A stretch of 64,000 nucleotides of DNA from Methylomonas methanica (GCA_001644045.1 LUUF01000003.1:1-64000), one strand, 5' to 3'; counted from the stretch's first letter, positions 35,738 through 44,355 are shown. The notes: generated from the sequence alone by a model not told the origin. Numbers and translations: made by a program.

Positions 35738-38269
35738 ATGATCGCAAAACATAAACGCAGCTACCCGCTGCTAGCGGCAGTAAGTGCCCTCGGTTTCTTC
35801 GGTAACGCCCAGGCTGCCACGCCGGTATTTATCAACGAGATCCACTATGACGACAACGGTGCCGCCGACAGCGGCGAAGCTATAGAAATTGCCGGTCCAG
35901 CCGGCACTGACCTAAGCGGATGGTCGATTGTCCTATATAACGGCAATGGCGGCGCGGTTTACAATACCAAAACCCTCAGCGGCACCATTGCCGATCAAAC
36001 CGGCAACGGGTTTGGAACGCTGAGTTTCAGTTACCCAAGCAACGGCATCCAAAATGGATCACCGGACGGTATAGCCTTAGTCAACGGCAGCACGGTAGTT
36101 CAGTACTTAAGCTACGAACCCTCACCGTTTGCAGCTGTTGGCGGCCCTGCCAACGGTATGACGAGTACAGACATCGGCGTCACCGAAACCAATTCAACAC
36201 CCGTCGGCCATTCGCTGCAACTGAAAGGCAGCGGCAGCAGTTACGAAGATTTCACCTGGAATACGGCATCAGCCAATTCGTTCGGAGCGATCAACGCCAG
36301 CCAAAGCTTCGGCGGCGTCACGCCACCGCCGCCACCCGTCTCCCAATGCGGCCAAGCCGCAACGCTAATCAGCGCGATCCAAGGCAGCAGCGGCCTTAGC
36401 CCCTTGAGCGGCAGCGTGCAGCATGTAGAAGCCGTGGTTAGCGCCGATTTCCAAGGCAGCACCAACTTGAACGGCTTTTTCGTACAACAAGTCAGCGGGG
36501 CGGACGCCAATCCGGCTACTTCGGAAGGTCTGTTCGTCTCATCCAGCGTACCGGTGAATGTCGGCGACAAAGTACACATTGTCGGCACCGTGACCGAAAC
36601 ATTCTCAATGACCCGCCTGGAAGCCGTCAGTTCGGTCGATGTCTGTTCTTCCGGGAACGCATTGCCAGCCGCAGTTGAAGTCAACCTGCCTTTCGATAGC
36701 GCCGGCAACGATCCCGAGCGCTGGGAAGGTATGCTGATTCAATTGCCGCAAACCTTGACGGTTACCGAAAACTTCAACCTGGGCCGTTTCGGCGAATTCC
36801 TGCTGTCATCCGGCGGCCGCTTGTTAACGCCCACGCAAATAGCCACGCCCGGCCAGGCCGCCGTTGATGTTGCCGCGCAAAACCTGCTGAACCAATTACT
36901 GGTGGACGACGGCTCCAATACCCAAAATCCGGACCCGGTGATTTATCCGCAACCGACCGGCTTGAGCGCGGCGACCCCATTGCGGAGCGGCGATTCCGTG
37001 GTGGGCGCCACCGGCGTGCTGGCTTACGACTTTGGCGTGTACCGCCTGCAACCGACTCAGCCACTAAGCTTTGTCGCCGATAACGCGCGCGGCTCGGTTC
37101 CGGCCCTGTCGACACTAGGCTCGTTAAAAGTCGCCAGCTTCAACGTGTTGAATTACTTCAACGGTAACGGTTTGGGCGCGGGCTTCCCAACTCCTCGCGG
37201 CGCGGATACGCTCGCGGAGTTTAATCGCCAGCGCGCCAAAATCATTCCGGCCATCCACGCCCTGAACGCCGACGTGATCGGGTTGATGGAAATCGAAAAC
37301 GACGGTTACGGCAACACCAGCGCCATCGCCGATCTGGTGAACGGGCTGAATCAACTGGCCGGCGCCGGTACTTACGCCTTCATCAATCCGGGCTTGAGCA
37401 AAGTCGGAACCGACGAGATTGCGGTTGGCATCATCTATAAGCCCGCGAAAGTGTCGGCGGTCGGCAACGTGGCAATTCTGGACTCTTCGGTCAATCCACA
37501 ATTCATCGACACCAAAAACCGCCCTACTCTCGCCCAAACCTTTTTGGACAAGGCCTCCAACAAGCTGCTGACGGTAGCCGTCAATCATCTTAAATCCAAG
37601 GGTTCCGCTTGCGACGACGTCAACGACCCGGATACCGGCGACGGCCAGGGCAATTGCAACCAGACCCGCACCGATGCCGCGCAAGCCTTGGCCAGCTGGC
37701 TGGCTAGCGACCCGACCCATAACGGCGTCAGCAATGCGCTGATCATCGGCGACCTGAACAGCTATGCGCAGGAAGACCCGATCAGCGCATTGAAAAACGC
37801 CGGTTACCAAAACCTGCTGGAAACCTTGGTCGGCAATCAGGCGGCTTATAGCTATGTGTTCGACGGCGCGGCCGGTTATCTGGATCATGGCTTAGCCAAC
37901 GCCGCCCTGACGCCACAAGTCAAAAGCGCCGGCGAATGGCATATCAACGCCGACGAACCGCGCGCGCTGGATTACAACACCGAGTTTAAAACCGCCGGTC
38001 AAATTAACAACTTTTACGCGGCGGACGCTTACCGTTCCTCCGACCACGATCCGCTGTTGATCAAGCTGTTCGTGCCCGGCGACCTGGATAACGACGGCGA
38101 TGTCGATAACAACGACGCCAATCTGATCAAAGCTCAAGTCGGAAAATGTAGCGGCAAGGCCGGCTTTAACCGCGAGGCCGATTACGATCTGAGCGGCTGC
38201 GTCAACCTGGCCGACTACCGGATTTGGTACGGCTATTTCAATAGCTACGCAGCTATCAGCAAACCGTAA
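35738..38269 (+). CDS. Secreted ExeM/NucH-type nuclease with dockerin-like C-terminus
   Basis: 843 aa. A signal peptide ends at FFGNAQA. A lamin-tail domain (about 27-150) follows with FINEIHYDDNGAADSGEAIE. A middle OB-like region leads to an endonuclease/exonuclease/phosphatase domain (about 463-770) with KVASFNVLNYFN, MEIENDGYG, NHLKSKGSACDD, IGDLNSYAQEDP and SDHDPLLI. From about 780, two dockerin-type calcium loops are seen: DLDNDGDVDNND and DYDLSGCVNLAD. It has no CTERM sorting signal. It would degrade extracellular DNA. I start at the ATG at 35738, which begins the signal peptide. A cohesin-like VPLP-CTERM gene follows 47 bp later. Confidence 0.85.
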   Translation: MIAKHKRSYPLLAAVSALGFFGNAQAATPVFINEIHYDDNGAADSGEAIEIAGPAGTDLSGWSIVLYNGNGGAVYNTKTLSGTIADQTGNGFGTLSFSYPSNGIQNGSPDGIALVNGSTVVQYLSYEPSPFAAVGGPANGMTSTDIGVTETNSTPVGHSLQLKGSGSSYEDFTWNTASANSFGAINASQSFGGVTPPPPPVSQCGQAATLISAIQGSSGLSPLSGSVQHVEAVVSADFQGSTNLNGFFVQQVSGADANPATSEGLFVSSSVPVNVGDKVHIVGTVTETFSMTRLEAVSSVDVCSSGNALPAAVEVNLPFDSAGNDPERWEGMLIQLPQTLTVTENFNLGRFGEFLLSSGGRLLTPTQIATPGQAAVDVAAQNLLNQLLVDDGSNTQNPDPVIYPQPTGLSAATPLRSGDSVVGATGVLAYDFGVYRLQPTQPLSFVADNARGSVPALSTLGSLKVASFNVLNYFNGNGLGAGFPTPRGADTLAEFNRQRAKIIPAIHALNADVIGLMEIENDGYGNTSAIADLVNGLNQLAGAGTYAFINPGLSKVGTDEIAVGIIYKPAKVSAVGNVAILDSSVNPQFIDTKNRPTLAQTFLDKASNKLLTVAVNHLKSKGSACDDVNDPDTGDGQGNCNQTRTDAAQALASWLASDPTHNGVSNALIIGDLNSYAQEDPISALKNAGYQNLLETLVGNQAAYSYVFDGAAGYLDHGLANAALTPQVKSAGEWHINADEPRALDYNTEFKTAGQINNFYAADAYRSSDHDPLLIKLFVPGDLDNDGDVDNNDANLIKAQVGKCSGKAGFNREADYDLSGCVNLADYRIWYGYFNSYAAISKP

Positions 38270-38316
38270 ACAGCGCGGCCATTGCCGATTAATTTTTATT
38301 TGTTGAAGAAGGTTTT

Positions 38317-39117
38317 ATGAAAAATATGACATGGCGTTACGGCCTTTTACTTGCTTTTTTATTTTGGTCCGGTACTAACCAGGCGAGTACGCTTAGCACA
38401 TCCGGCGATATTCAAATTTACCCTGGCAGCAATTTAGACGTCCAAGCTGGTCAACCCCTAGTGGAACTGGAAGCTACACAACCACCACGTATTGCGGCAG
38501 GCAACATTCAAATTTCGTCTCGAGGCAGTATAGAAATCCAAGCGGGTCAAACTCCAATAAATTCGGGATCAATTTCATCATCGGCCATAATCTTGCCCAC
38601 CGAACCCACTTTTTTGGCATTGAAACAGACCTCGAACCTTACCCACATTGGCGATTACTTTAATATTGAAGTGGTCGCATTAGTGCCTTTGGCTAACACC
38701 AACCCCAATGAACTGGTGTTGGGCTTTGGTTTTAATACCCAACTTGGCGGCATGGGTGCTGCGCAATTTCTGGGAAGCACTATCAACTCATTGTTCACCG
38801 ATATTTCAACACAGGATGGCGTGAACTTGGCTGCGGCCGGCTTGGCATTCCCAGGCTTGGGTTTGAATGAAGTAGGTTCGTTGATCTCGCTGGCGGTTTT
38901 GCATTTTCAAGCCGTTACAGCGGGAAATTTGGACATCGCGATTACCAGCGATTTGAATGATCTCAATCAAGGATTGATCTATTTGAATCAAAGTCCGTTG
39001 GCGATTAATGCCAGCATTGGCTTCGACGTCACTGCGGTGCCGTTGCCGCCGTCTTTACTGATGTTTGTTAGTGGGGTGGTGGTAAGTTTGGGTGGGTTTC
39101 GGCGGAAGAGTGGTTAA
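38317..39117 (+). CDS. Cohesin-like VPLP-CTERM surface protein
   Basis: 266 aa with a signal peptide (LLLAFLFWSGTNQAS). Two imperfect repeats follow (GDIQIYPGSNLDVQAGQ and GNIQISSRGSIEIQAGQ). Residues about 97-238 resemble cohesin-type beta domains (THIGDYFNIEVVALV, LGFGFNTQLGG and SLISLAVLHFQAVTAGNLDI). The end is VPLPPSLLMFVSGVVVSLGG plus FRRK, an exosortase sorting signal. It is 47 bp downstream of the dockerin-bearing nuclease, so it may be its surface anchor (inference). The cohesin match is by eye and moderate. Confidence 0.65.
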   Translation: MKNMTWRYGLLLAFLFWSGTNQASTLSTSGDIQIYPGSNLDVQAGQPLVELEATQPPRIAAGNIQISSRGSIEIQAGQTPINSGSISSSAIILPTEPTFLALKQTSNLTHIGDYFNIEVVALVPLANTNPNELVLGFGFNTQLGGMGAAQFLGSTINSLFTDISTQDGVNLAAAGLAFPGLGLNEVGSLISLAVLHFQAVTAGNLDIAITSDLNDLNQGLIYLNQSPLAINASIGFDVTAVPLPPSLLMFVSGVVVSLGGFRRKSG

Positions 39118-39157
39118 AATTGGGCTCAACCAGCCTTGATGCGCTTAGAAGGTTTTA

Positions 39158-39427
39158 GTGTCGCTAACGCGACAGTTATTTTTAATGTCGGTTCACGGAC
39201 CGACAACCGCGATACTTTCTTTTGCGTGGCCAAAAGAAAGTATCCAAAGAAAAGGCCACCCGACATTCCGCCTTAATCCTCCGCTTCTCGCTTTTGCCGA
39301 GGGTTTTCGGAAGGGCCATCCCTGGCCCTCCGAAAACGCGCGGCATCCCTGCCGCGCCCCTATCGGGCCTATCTCGCCAAAAGCTCCGATGCTCGGGGCG
39401 GAATAACGGGAGAAAACCACTCCCGAA
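39158..39427 (-). repeat. Structured intergenic element, left copy (inverted to the right copy)
   Basis: About 270 bp. In plus-strand order: hairpin TGTCGC-TAAC-GCGACA; hairpin TGTCGGT/ACCGACA; a perfect 14-bp hairpin GATACTTTCTTTTG with CAAAAGAAAGTATC (39211-39244); then a multi-hairpin part ending in CGGGAGAAAA. Read on the minus strand, two hairpins have loops with a CAGGGATG core (stems GCGCGG.. and GGGCC..), enclosed by a long stem GCTTTTG-GCGAG / CTC-GGCAAAAGC (11 of 12 pairs). The copy at 40131-40387 has the same architecture with different stem sequences. Confidence 0.75.
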
Positions 39428-39452
39428 ATCTAGTGAAAAATCAAAAACGTAG

Positions 39453-39477
39453 GGTGGGCAACGCTTTTCTGCCCACC
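39453..39477. repeat. Short palindrome of the GTAGGGTGGGCA type
   Basis: GGTGGGCA pairs with TGCCCACC around a 9-base loop, preceded by CGTA. It resembles short REP-like palindromes that are scattered through proteobacterial genomes. Confidence 0.45.
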
Positions 39478-39610
39478 GTCAGCGGTGTATATTTAATACC
39501 GCGTGAGCACAAAAACCGTGCCCCCTACCCGGCTAAACCTTCGGTCAAAGCCGTTCCCTCCGATCACTGGACAATCAGGGCCGCCCTTTACCTACAACGT
39601 TGGAGCCATT

Positions 39611-39985
39611 ATGCGTTTCCGTACTCCCCGCGACGATTACGACTTCGACATTCCAGACGAATGGTGGTCGTTCGCAGAACTGGATCAACTTGTCTCCGCC
39701 CTCGGCCCTTACTACCCCTACAAACCGGCGGACGCAGTCCAAATTGTTTTGCTGTCGGATATTGAGCCACCTCAGAGAAGTGAGGCCGTCGAGCCATTTA
39801 AGAAGTACAAGTTAGTTCCCCTCTTGCTTGCCTTCCGATCACCTGAATGCAAGCTACCACCAATTCAACTCGCTGAACTTGAGGACGCTGTCTATCAATA
39901 TCGCGTAACGAACGGCTATCACCGTTTCTATTCATCTATTGCTGTTGGGTATTCACATGCACCTGCTGTCTTGTTTCCCAAATGA
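39611..39985 (+). CDS. Small hypothetical protein between repeat elements
   Basis: 124 aa, soluble, unknown family. The sequence is ordinary in composition (DFDIPDEWWSFAELDQLVSA, then an AVEPFKKYKLVPLLLAF stretch). GGAG lies 7 bases before the ATG at 39611, which supports translation. The gene is enclosed by the two inverted structured elements, so it may travel with them. No toxin or transposase motif was seen. Confidence 0.55.
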   Translation: MRFRTPRDDYDFDIPDEWWSFAELDQLVSALGPYYPYKPADAVQIVLLSDIEPPQRSEAVEPFKKYKLVPLLLAFRSPECKLPPIQLAELEDAVYQYRVTNGYHRFYSSIAVGYSHAPAVLFPK

Positions 39986-40001
39986 CCATAAGGCACAATT
40001 C

Positions 40002-40087
40002 GTAGGGCGTCAATAGGCGCAGCCGTATTGCGCCGCATGTTGGCCTTAAAGCATTCGGCGCATTACGCTTTCGCTAATGCGCCCTAC
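40002..40087. repeat. Palindromic REP/MITE-like element
   Basis: An 86-bp unit bounded by GTAGGGC and GCCCTAC, with an inner hairpin GGCGCATTA/TAATGCGCC (40058-40084). It is of the type common between genes in proteobacteria. No coding content. Confidence 0.6.
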
Positions 40088-40130
40088 AAAACTGCACAAA
40101 TATTAGCTGGGTTTAAACTTCGCAGCGGGG

Positions 40131-40387
40131 GTTTCTCCCGTATGCCGCGCCGAGCACCGGAGGGTTTGAACGGATCAGCCCGTTAGGGGCGATGCAGGGA
40201 TGCATCGCGTTTTACGCAGGGGCTGGGAAGCCCCTTCGGAAAACCCCGTTCGAACCCGAGGAGCGCAGGATCAAAGCGACATCCGGGCCGCCTTTTCTTT
40301 GGATACTTTCTTTTGGCGGAGCAAAAGAAAGTATCTCGGCTGTCGGGCCGAAACCCGACTTACAAAAAACTGTCGCGATAGCGACAC
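40131..40387 (+). repeat. Structured intergenic element, right copy
   Basis: About 257 bp, same element as 39158-39427 in opposite orientation. From TTTCTCCCG it has a closing stem GGGTTTGAACGG / CCGTTCGAACCC (12 of 12 with one G-U), hairpin GCGATGCA-GGGA-TGCATCGC, hairpin AGGGGCT-GGGA-AGCCCCT, then the 14-bp hairpin GATACTTTCTTTTG with CAAAAGAAAGTATC (40302-40335) and hairpin TGTCGC-GATA-GCGACA. Compared with the left copy the stems differ at many positions while staying paired, so structure is conserved. Confidence 0.75.
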
Positions 40388-40395
40388 GAATCCTA

Positions 40396-40860
40396 ATAAT
40401 CCAGCTTCGAACCGTAACTTCGGAGTTATTTTGTTCATCGTTCAAGTTCAGAACACCATCACCCAAGCTATTTTCTCGACCATTCCGCTTCAGAACTCAA
40501 TCCATCGAGCTCCGGACCGCACCATTGGAGTTATTTTGTCCAACGACCAAGCTCAGAGCTCGACCAATCGAGAAAATTTCTTCATAGTTCGAGCTCGGAA
40601 CTCCATCATCCGAGCTATTTTCTCGACCATTCCGGTTCAGAACTCAATCCACCAAGCTCGGAACCGCACTGTTGGAGTAATTTTGTCCAATGCCCGAGCT
40701 TCGAGCTCGAACGATGGAGAAAATTACTCCAATGTCCAAGCTTTTTTCTAAATCATTCCGCTTCAGAACTCAATCCGCCAAGCTCCGAACCACAACATTG
40801 GCGTTATTTTGCCCAACGCTCGAGTTATGAACTCGAGTAATCGACAACCAAGATGCCCCG
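40396..40860. repeat. Degenerate tandem array of about 80-bp units
   Basis: At least three clear units start near 40481, 40628 and 40754 (steps 147 and 126 bp), plus a worn first copy near 40396. Each has CATTCCG-TTCAGAACTCAATCC, then an AAGCTC-type stretch, then GGAGTTATTTTGTCCAACG (or close). Just after, each unit has a small hairpin whose stem changes but stays paired: CGAGCT-TCG-AGCTCG in unit 3, CTCGAGTT-ATG-AACTCGAG in unit 4, AGCT-CAG-AGCT in unit 2. An open frame across the array (40200-40751) is likely accidental. The rest of 39986-41124 holds no gene. Confidence 0.6.
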
Positions 40861-40956
40861 ACTGAATCCCGGCTCACCTCATTCCCCAAATTTAATTGAT
40901 TAAATTCTGGCCACACAACCTGCGGACGCTACCCGGATAAACCCGGCAATACATTT

Positions 40957-41007
40957 GTATTACGTTTCACGAAATCTTCATTTAGCAATCACAAGTTCAT
41001 CACAAAA
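40957..41007 (+). promoter_or_regulatory. Array of four PhoB-like half-sites upstream of the VPLP-CTERM/5'-nucleotidase unit
   Basis: GTATTAC at 40957, then TCAC at 40967, TCAT at 40978, TCAC at 40989 and TCAC at 41000: four TCAY cores at exact 11-bp steps, the geometry of PhoB direct repeats. The flanking bases match CTGTCAY only partly. It is about 120 bp before the ATG at 41125. Confidence 0.5.
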
Positions 41008-41124
41008 TTTCCTTAGGCTGTACTTGCTTTACCCATAGCGATGGAAATTTCTCAACCCAATATGAACGAGCAGCCAGCGACTTATAACAAAAACGCACCG
41101 GCTGTCTTTATCGGAGCGCTTTAA

Positions 41125-41685
41125 ATGATCAAAAAATCTGTTCTTGCCGCGGCCTTGCTGTCGGCAATCTGCACGCAAGCCGAGGCGATTACCATTACCG
41201 CCGACGGCGCCTGGCATGCGTTCGACGTCGACCCGTCGGTATCCAGTTCCGGTTACGCGGAATGGATAGACTTGAATAACGACACGCTCAGTTTCGACTT
41301 TAGCTTGAGCGGATCGGCGATTTTGAAGGTTGTCGATGCCGGTTTCGCGGGCGACCGTTTCGCGGTTTTCAATGGGGTCGGCAGCTTGTTGCTGGGCCCT
41401 ACGTCGTCGCCGGTTAACAATTATCCGGTCAACGTCGGCACCGACTTCAACGCCGCGTTTGCTGACACCAACTACAGTCGCGGCGAATTTTTATTGGGCC
41501 CCGGCAACTACCAAATCTTCGGCTACCTGCTGGAATCGGCGCTGGACGATAGCAACTCAGCTATCGACGCCACTGTCGGTGCAATCAGCCTGACCGCCGT
41601 ACCCTTGCCTGCCGCTGCGGGCTTATATGCAGCGGGCGCCGGCCTGCTGGGCCTGGTATCTCGTCGCCGCAAATCCACTAGATAA
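41125..41685 (+). CDS. VPLP-CTERM exported protein
   Basis: 186 aa with a signal peptide (LAAALLSAICTQAEA), a beta-rich middle (NDTLSFDFSLSGSAILKVVD) and the sorting tail VPLPAAAGLYAAGAGLLGLV plus SRRRK. No catalytic motif was seen. It starts the unit with the 5'-nucleotidase, whose ATG is 11 bp past its stop. A Pho-like array lies upstream. It may serve as an envelope partner of that enzyme (inference). Confidence 0.75.
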   Translation: MIKKSVLAAALLSAICTQAEAITITADGAWHAFDVDPSVSSSGYAEWIDLNNDTLSFDFSLSGSAILKVVDAGFAGDRFAVFNGVGSLLLGPTSSPVNNYPVNVGTDFNAAFADTNYSRGEFLLGPGNYQIFGYLLESALDDSNSAIDATVGAISLTAVPLPAAAGLYAAGAGLLGLVSRRRKSTR

Positions 41686-41696
41686 GGTATAAACCG

Positions 41697-43475
41697 ATGA
41701 AATTAAACAAACTTGCCATGGGCATTGCGTTGGGTTTGGGCACACTGGGCGCAGCCCATGCGGTGACCAACATCCCCACCACCACGATCAAAATCGTCGC
41801 CTTCAACGATTTCCACGGCCAACTGGAATCTCCGGGCACGTTCCGGCAAACACCAAGCAGCGCGGCATCCACCAATATTCCGGTCGGCGGCGTGGACTGG
41901 ATGGCCGGTTACGTCGAAAATCTGAAAAGCCAAAACCCCAGCACCGTAGTGGTCTCGGCCGGCGACATCATCGGTGCCACGCCGTTGGTTTCCGCGCTGT
42001 TTCATGACGAACCCACCATCGAAACGATGAACCGCCTGGGCCTGGAATTCAACGCGGTCGGCAATCACGAATTCGACGAAGGCAAGGATGAACTGAAACG
42101 CATGCAAAACGGCGGTTGCCACCCGACCGATCCTAACTCCTGCCAAGGCGCTTCAGTCGGCACGCCGGTTCCTTTTGAAGGCGCGGATTTCAAATTTCTG
42201 GCTGCGAACGTGGTGGAAACCGCTACCGGCAAAACCTTATTCCCGCAATACGCGATCAAAGTCATCGGCGGCGTCCGGGTCGGCTTTATCGGCATGACCT
42301 TGAAAGAAACCCCAACCATCGTCACCCCAACCGGCGTGGCCGGCCTGGAGTTCAAAGACGAAGCGGCGACTGTGAATGCCTTGATCCCTAAATTGCGCGC
42401 ACGCGGCGTAGAAGCGGTGGTGGTGTTGATTCATCAAGGCGGCACGATACCGGTCACGCAAAGTGCATCCACCATCAACAATTGCGACGGAGGCTTGAGC
42501 GGTTCGCCGATCAAAAGCATCGTCAACCAATTGGATGATGAGGTGGATTTGGTCATCTCCGGCCACACTCACCAAGCCTATAACTGCCAAATCGCCAACA
42601 AGGCCGGCCGTTTGATTTCGGTGACCAGCGCCAATTCGCAAGGCCGGGTTTTGACCGACATCGACGTCGCCATCAACACCGCCAACGGCGAAGTCAGCAG
42701 CGTCAGCGCCGAAAACATCGTCGTTGATCGCGGTAACACGGCCATCACACCGAATGCGGCGATTAAAACCATCGTCGACAATTACAAAGCCCTGTCCACC
42801 CCTATCGCTAACCGGGTGATCGGCAGCATCAGTGTGGCGATTACCAGAACCGCTACCAGTGCCGGCGAGTCGGCCTTGGGCGATGTGATTGCCGATGCGC
42901 AATTACTGGCAACCCAAAACGTCGGCTTCGGCGAAGCAGTGGTCTCATTCATGAACCCCGGCGGCATCCGTGCCGATTTGACCTTTCCGTCCAGCACAGC
43001 AGCAGAAGGCGACGGCAAAGTCACTTACGCGGAAGCCTTTACCGTGCAGCCGTTCGGCAACACCTTAGTGACGCTGACCTTGACCGGCGCGCAAATCCAT
43101 ACCTTGCTGGAACAACAGTTCACCGGTTGTACCGTGGGCTATCCGGCCGGCGCACCGGCGGCGGGCCAAGCATCCAACCGCATCCTGCAAGTTTCCAATG
43201 GCTTTAGTTACCAATGGAAAGAAAAAGGCACGCCTTGCGATAACGTCAATCCAGCCAGTATCACGATCAACGGCGTCGTGGTCGATCCAGCCGCCAGCTA
43301 CCGGGTTACCGTGAATAACTTCATGGCGGACGGCGGCGATCAATATTATGTGTTGACGCAAGGCACCAACCGCTTGGGCGGCGCGCTGGATCTGGATGCG
43401 CTGGAAAACTACTTTACCGTCAACGGCACCGTAACCCCCGGCCCGCAAGATCGTATCCGGGTGCCTGAGCAGTAA
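41697..43475 (+). CDS. UshA-like 5'-nucleotidase/metallophosphatase
   Basis: 592-aa periplasmic or secreted enzyme that releases phosphate from nucleotides. Signal peptide MGIALGLGTLGAAHA. The metallophosphatase domain has AFNDFHGQLE, SAGDIIGATPL, GNHEFDEGKD and SGHTHQAY. The C-terminal nucleotide-binding domain has GIRADL and NFMADGGDQYYVL. It has no CTERM tail and no lipobox. It is translated right behind a VPLP-CTERM protein and probably acts after the nuclease at 35.7 kb in using DNA as a phosphate source. Confidence 0.9.
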   Translation: MKLNKLAMGIALGLGTLGAAHAVTNIPTTTIKIVAFNDFHGQLESPGTFRQTPSSAASTNIPVGGVDWMAGYVENLKSQNPSTVVVSAGDIIGATPLVSALFHDEPTIETMNRLGLEFNAVGNHEFDEGKDELKRMQNGGCHPTDPNSCQGASVGTPVPFEGADFKFLAANVVETATGKTLFPQYAIKVIGGVRVGFIGMTLKETPTIVTPTGVAGLEFKDEAATVNALIPKLRARGVEAVVVLIHQGGTIPVTQSASTINNCDGGLSGSPIKSIVNQLDDEVDLVISGHTHQAYNCQIANKAGRLISVTSANSQGRVLTDIDVAINTANGEVSSVSAENIVVDRGNTAITPNAAIKTIVDNYKALSTPIANRVIGSISVAITRTATSAGESALGDVIADAQLLATQNVGFGEAVVSFMNPGGIRADLTFPSSTAAEGDGKVTYAEAFTVQPFGNTLVTLTLTGAQIHTLLEQQFTGCTVGYPAGAPAAGQASNRILQVSNGFSYQWKEKGTPCDNVNPASITINGVVVDPAASYRVTVNNFMADGGDQYYVLTQGTNRLGGALDLDALENYFTVNGTVTPGPQDRIRVPEQ

Positions 43476-43511
43476 GTTTTATGGATTAGTTGTAAGCTCT
43501 GTAGGACTCGG

Positions 43512-43546
43512 GCCCGCTGGTACGCGATACAGCGGGCTTTTTTTTG
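43512..43546 (+). terminator. Terminator after the 5'-nucleotidase gene
   Basis: GCCCGCTG (43512-43519) pairs with CAGCGGGC (43530-43537), followed by eight T. Clear Rho-independent terminator. Confidence 0.88.
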
Positions 43547-43582
43547 CCTGGTCCATCAAAATCAAACGGCATCGATACTTTG

Positions 43583-44332
43583 TTAATGATGATGCTCATG
43601 CCCCATTTGCGCTTGTACCTTGATCACGAACGGATCGGATTCCTTGTCGCCCAAATCGGCAAAATCGATTACGTCGTAACCGTTGACTGGCGTGGGTTGC
43701 CAAGGCGCGGCGTTGAGTGGATAAGCCTGTAACAATTCGGTGCGCTCGGAAAACTCGCCATGCCGGCGTTCGATCAACATCGGCAAGGCCACATCCAAAC
43801 GCATCACCACATGCCATTCGGTATCCGCGACTTTACCTTGATATTCGCGGGTCGGGATGCCATCGGTCCATTCGATTTCGTCAGCAGTCAGCTTGTCCAG
43901 CAATTGGCTATCCAGCAATAGCGCCAATTTTTGCCAGGACGGCGTGATGTCCAGCATACGTAAATCGCCGGCTTGAAACTCGATTGCCCGCCGGTCTTGG
44001 TGATAGAGCTTACGGTGAATCAGCTCCTGGCCGTCGCGTTGCCACAGCTCGCCCAAACCCAGTTGCGGTCTTTCTATCGTGATCTGCTGGCTATCGCGCC
44101 AGAAGCGCCAGCTGACCTCTGCGGGCAGGGGCTCGTGTTCTTCGTGTTCGTGCTCTTCGCCTGTGCGGGTGGTGACAAACTCGGCGGCGATAGCTGGCAA
44201 GCTTGCCGAAGATAAATCGATTGTCCGAGTGTCGGCGGCATGCTTGGCCGGCACATGGCTGCAAGCAGTCAAAACAATCAATAAGCCCAAAGCAAACAAT
44301 TTGCTTAAAAATTTGAAAATAGTGTTGAACAT
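43583..44332 (-). CDS. Lipoprotein with His-rich segments, unknown function
   Basis: 249 aa. Lipobox LLIVLTACS near residue 24 marks an outer-membrane lipoprotein. A GEEHEHEEHE run near residue 60 and a C-terminal GHEHHH could bind metal, for instance zinc. The rest (WRFWRDSQQITIERPQLGLG, QGKVADTEWHVVMRLDVALP) has no recognised domain. It lies between the 5'-nucleotidase and alkaline phosphatase genes, both zinc/metal enzymes, so a metal-supply role is conceivable (inference). It is not co-oriented with the 5'-nucleotidase and follows a terminator behind the phosphatase gene. Confidence 0.7.
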   Translation of the reverse strand: MFNTIFKFLSKLFALGLLIVLTACSHVPAKHAADTRTIDLSSASLPAIAAEFVTTRTGEEHEHEEHEPLPAEVSWRFWRDSQQITIERPQLGLGELWQRDGQELIHRKLYHQDRRAIEFQAGDLRMLDITPSWQKLALLLDSQLLDKLTADEIEWTDGIPTREYQGKVADTEWHVVMRLDVALPMLIERRHGEFSERTELLQAYPLNAAPWQPTPVNGYDVIDFADLGDKESDPFVIKVQAQMGHEHHH

Positions 44333-44355
44333 GGATCCTGCACTTTAGCGGTATT

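Noticed and set aside
37124..37888. 254-codon open frame opposite the nuclease gene
   Set aside because: Antisense to the conserved nuclease domain; no independent support.
40200..40751. 183-codon open frame on the plus strand
   Set aside because: It runs from the structured element into the tandem array, so its amino acid repeats only reflect the DNA repeat. No ribosome site and no recognisable domain.
40396..40860. CRISPR array
   Set aside because: Units are long and diverged, spacing is irregular (147 and 126 bp), there are no short identical repeats and no cas genes.
42237..42902. 221-codon open frame opposite the 5'-nucleotidase gene
   Set aside because: Antisense shadow of a conserved gene.
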